Source of the DNA: Alphaproteobacteria bacterium
GTDB lineage: Bacteria; Pseudomonadota; Alphaproteobacteria; Rhodobacterales; Rhodobacteraceae
Assembly: GCA_003696705.1 (NCBI GenBank)
Contig: RFGD01000182.1
Span: 1 to 6,161, forward strand
Reading direction: 5' to 3'
DNA length: 6,161 nt
This document shows positions 5,727 to 6,161 of this stretch, one piece after another. The first letter of the stretch is position 1; every line of letters starts with the position of its first letter. A program made the position numbers and the translations under genes. The notes beneath the pieces are model-generated. The model was not told the origin of the DNA. It did not search any database and worked only from the letters and a program-made list of their open reading frames with translations.

Positions 5727-6161
5727 ATGCGGATACATGTTGCCGGACATCGCGGCATGGTCGGTTCGGCCATCGTTCGCCGGCTCGAGGCCGACGGCAC
5801 CCACGAGGTGATCTGTCGCCCCCGGGCCGAACTGGACCTTACCGATCAGGCGGCGGTCCGCGCCTTCTATCGCGACGAGCGGCCAGACGCCGTCATCCTG
5901 GCGGCGGCGAAGGTCGGCGGGATCCACGCCAACAACACCTATCCGGCCGACTTCATCTATCAGAACATGATGATCGAGGCGAACCTGATCGAGGGCGCCT
6001 TCCGGGCCGGTGTCGAGCGGCTCGTCTTCCTTGGTTCGTCCTGTATCTATCCCCGCGAGGCACCGCAGCCGATCACCGAAGAGGCCCTTCTGACCGGCCC
6101 GCTCGAGCCGACCAACGAGCCCTATGCCGTCGCCAAGATCGCCGGCATCAAGCTTTGCGAA
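5727..6161 (+). CDS. fcl: GDP-L-fucose synthase (3,5-epimerase/4-reductase), 5' part; cut by window end
   Basis: Fcl (WcaG) epimerises GDP-4-keto-6-deoxymannose at C3 and C5 and reduces it with NADPH to GDP-L-fucose, the product expected from coupling with Gmd. Of about 315-320 residues, 145 are visible and the frame is open at the edge. The NADP-binding GHRGMVGSA is at 7-15, AAAKVGGI at 59-66, NNTYPADFIYQNMMIE at 69-84, and LGSSCIYP at 102-109. EPTNEPYAVAKIAGIKLCE closes the visible part. The catalytic S104, C106, Y133 and K137 correspond to S107, C109, Y136 and K140 of the E. coli enzyme with a constant offset of three. It lies 4 bases after gmd. Further glycan genes probably follow, but none can be seen here. 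Confidence 0.97.
   Translation, partial: MRIHVAGHRGMVGSAIVRRLEADGTHEVICRPRAELDLTDQAAVRAFYRDERPDAVILAAAKVGGIHANNTYPADFIYQNMMIEANLIEGAFRAGVERLVFLGSSCIYPREAPQPITEEALLTGPLEPTNEPYAVAKIAGIKLCE

Noticed and set aside
4616..5800. A 394-residue minus-strand open frame opposite gmd
   Set aside because: It has no family resemblance and lies antisense to the highly conserved gmd.
1..6161. A novel defence, mobile or CRISPR system
   Set aside because: Every long stretch is explained by six recognised genes. I saw no spaced direct repeats, transposase, integrase, phage gene or tRNA.

Overview
The window looks like a chromosomal segment of a high-GC alphaproteobacterium, most likely of the Rhodobacterales. 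The evidence is the GC-rich coding sequence with strong third-position G/C preference, the alphaproteobacterial type of AddB, and the gene order tsaE - sugar kinase - nucleotidyltransferase - addB, which I recall as common in that group. No species can be named from the sequence alone. Nearly all bases are coding. I see no RNA gene, insertion sequence, CRISPR array or prophage.

Layout. Positions 4501 down to 1 (minus strand) carry a four-gene housekeeping operon: tsaE (tRNA t6A synthesis ATPase), an AmgK-type sugar kinase, a MurU-type nucleotidyltransferase, and addB, which is cut by the left window edge. All three junctions overlap, by 4, 28 and 14 bases, so the genes are probably translationally coupled. 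Positions 4502-4600 form a 99-base divergent intergenic region. Positions 4601-6161 (plus strand) hold gmd (GDP-mannose 4,6-dehydratase, complete) and fcl (GDP-L-fucose synthase, cut by the right edge), separated by 4 bases.

How the genes work together. AmgK and MurU are consecutive enzymes of the peptidoglycan-recycling shortcut known from Pseudomonas: MurNAc to MurNAc-1-phosphate to UDP-MurNAc. TsaE belongs to tRNA modification and AddB to double-strand break repair, so the operon mixes functions. Gmd and Fcl together turn GDP-mannose into GDP-L-fucose, the fucose donor for surface polysaccharide or exopolysaccharide, and probably open a glycan gene cluster that continues to the right.

I found no convincing new system. 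The points most worth a second look are the junction between the conserved operon and the GDP-fucose genes, the tight coupling of cell-wall salvage with tRNA modification and DNA repair, the loss of canonical AddB motifs, an NVD variant in the MurU-like active site, and a perfect 11-bp hairpin inside addB.
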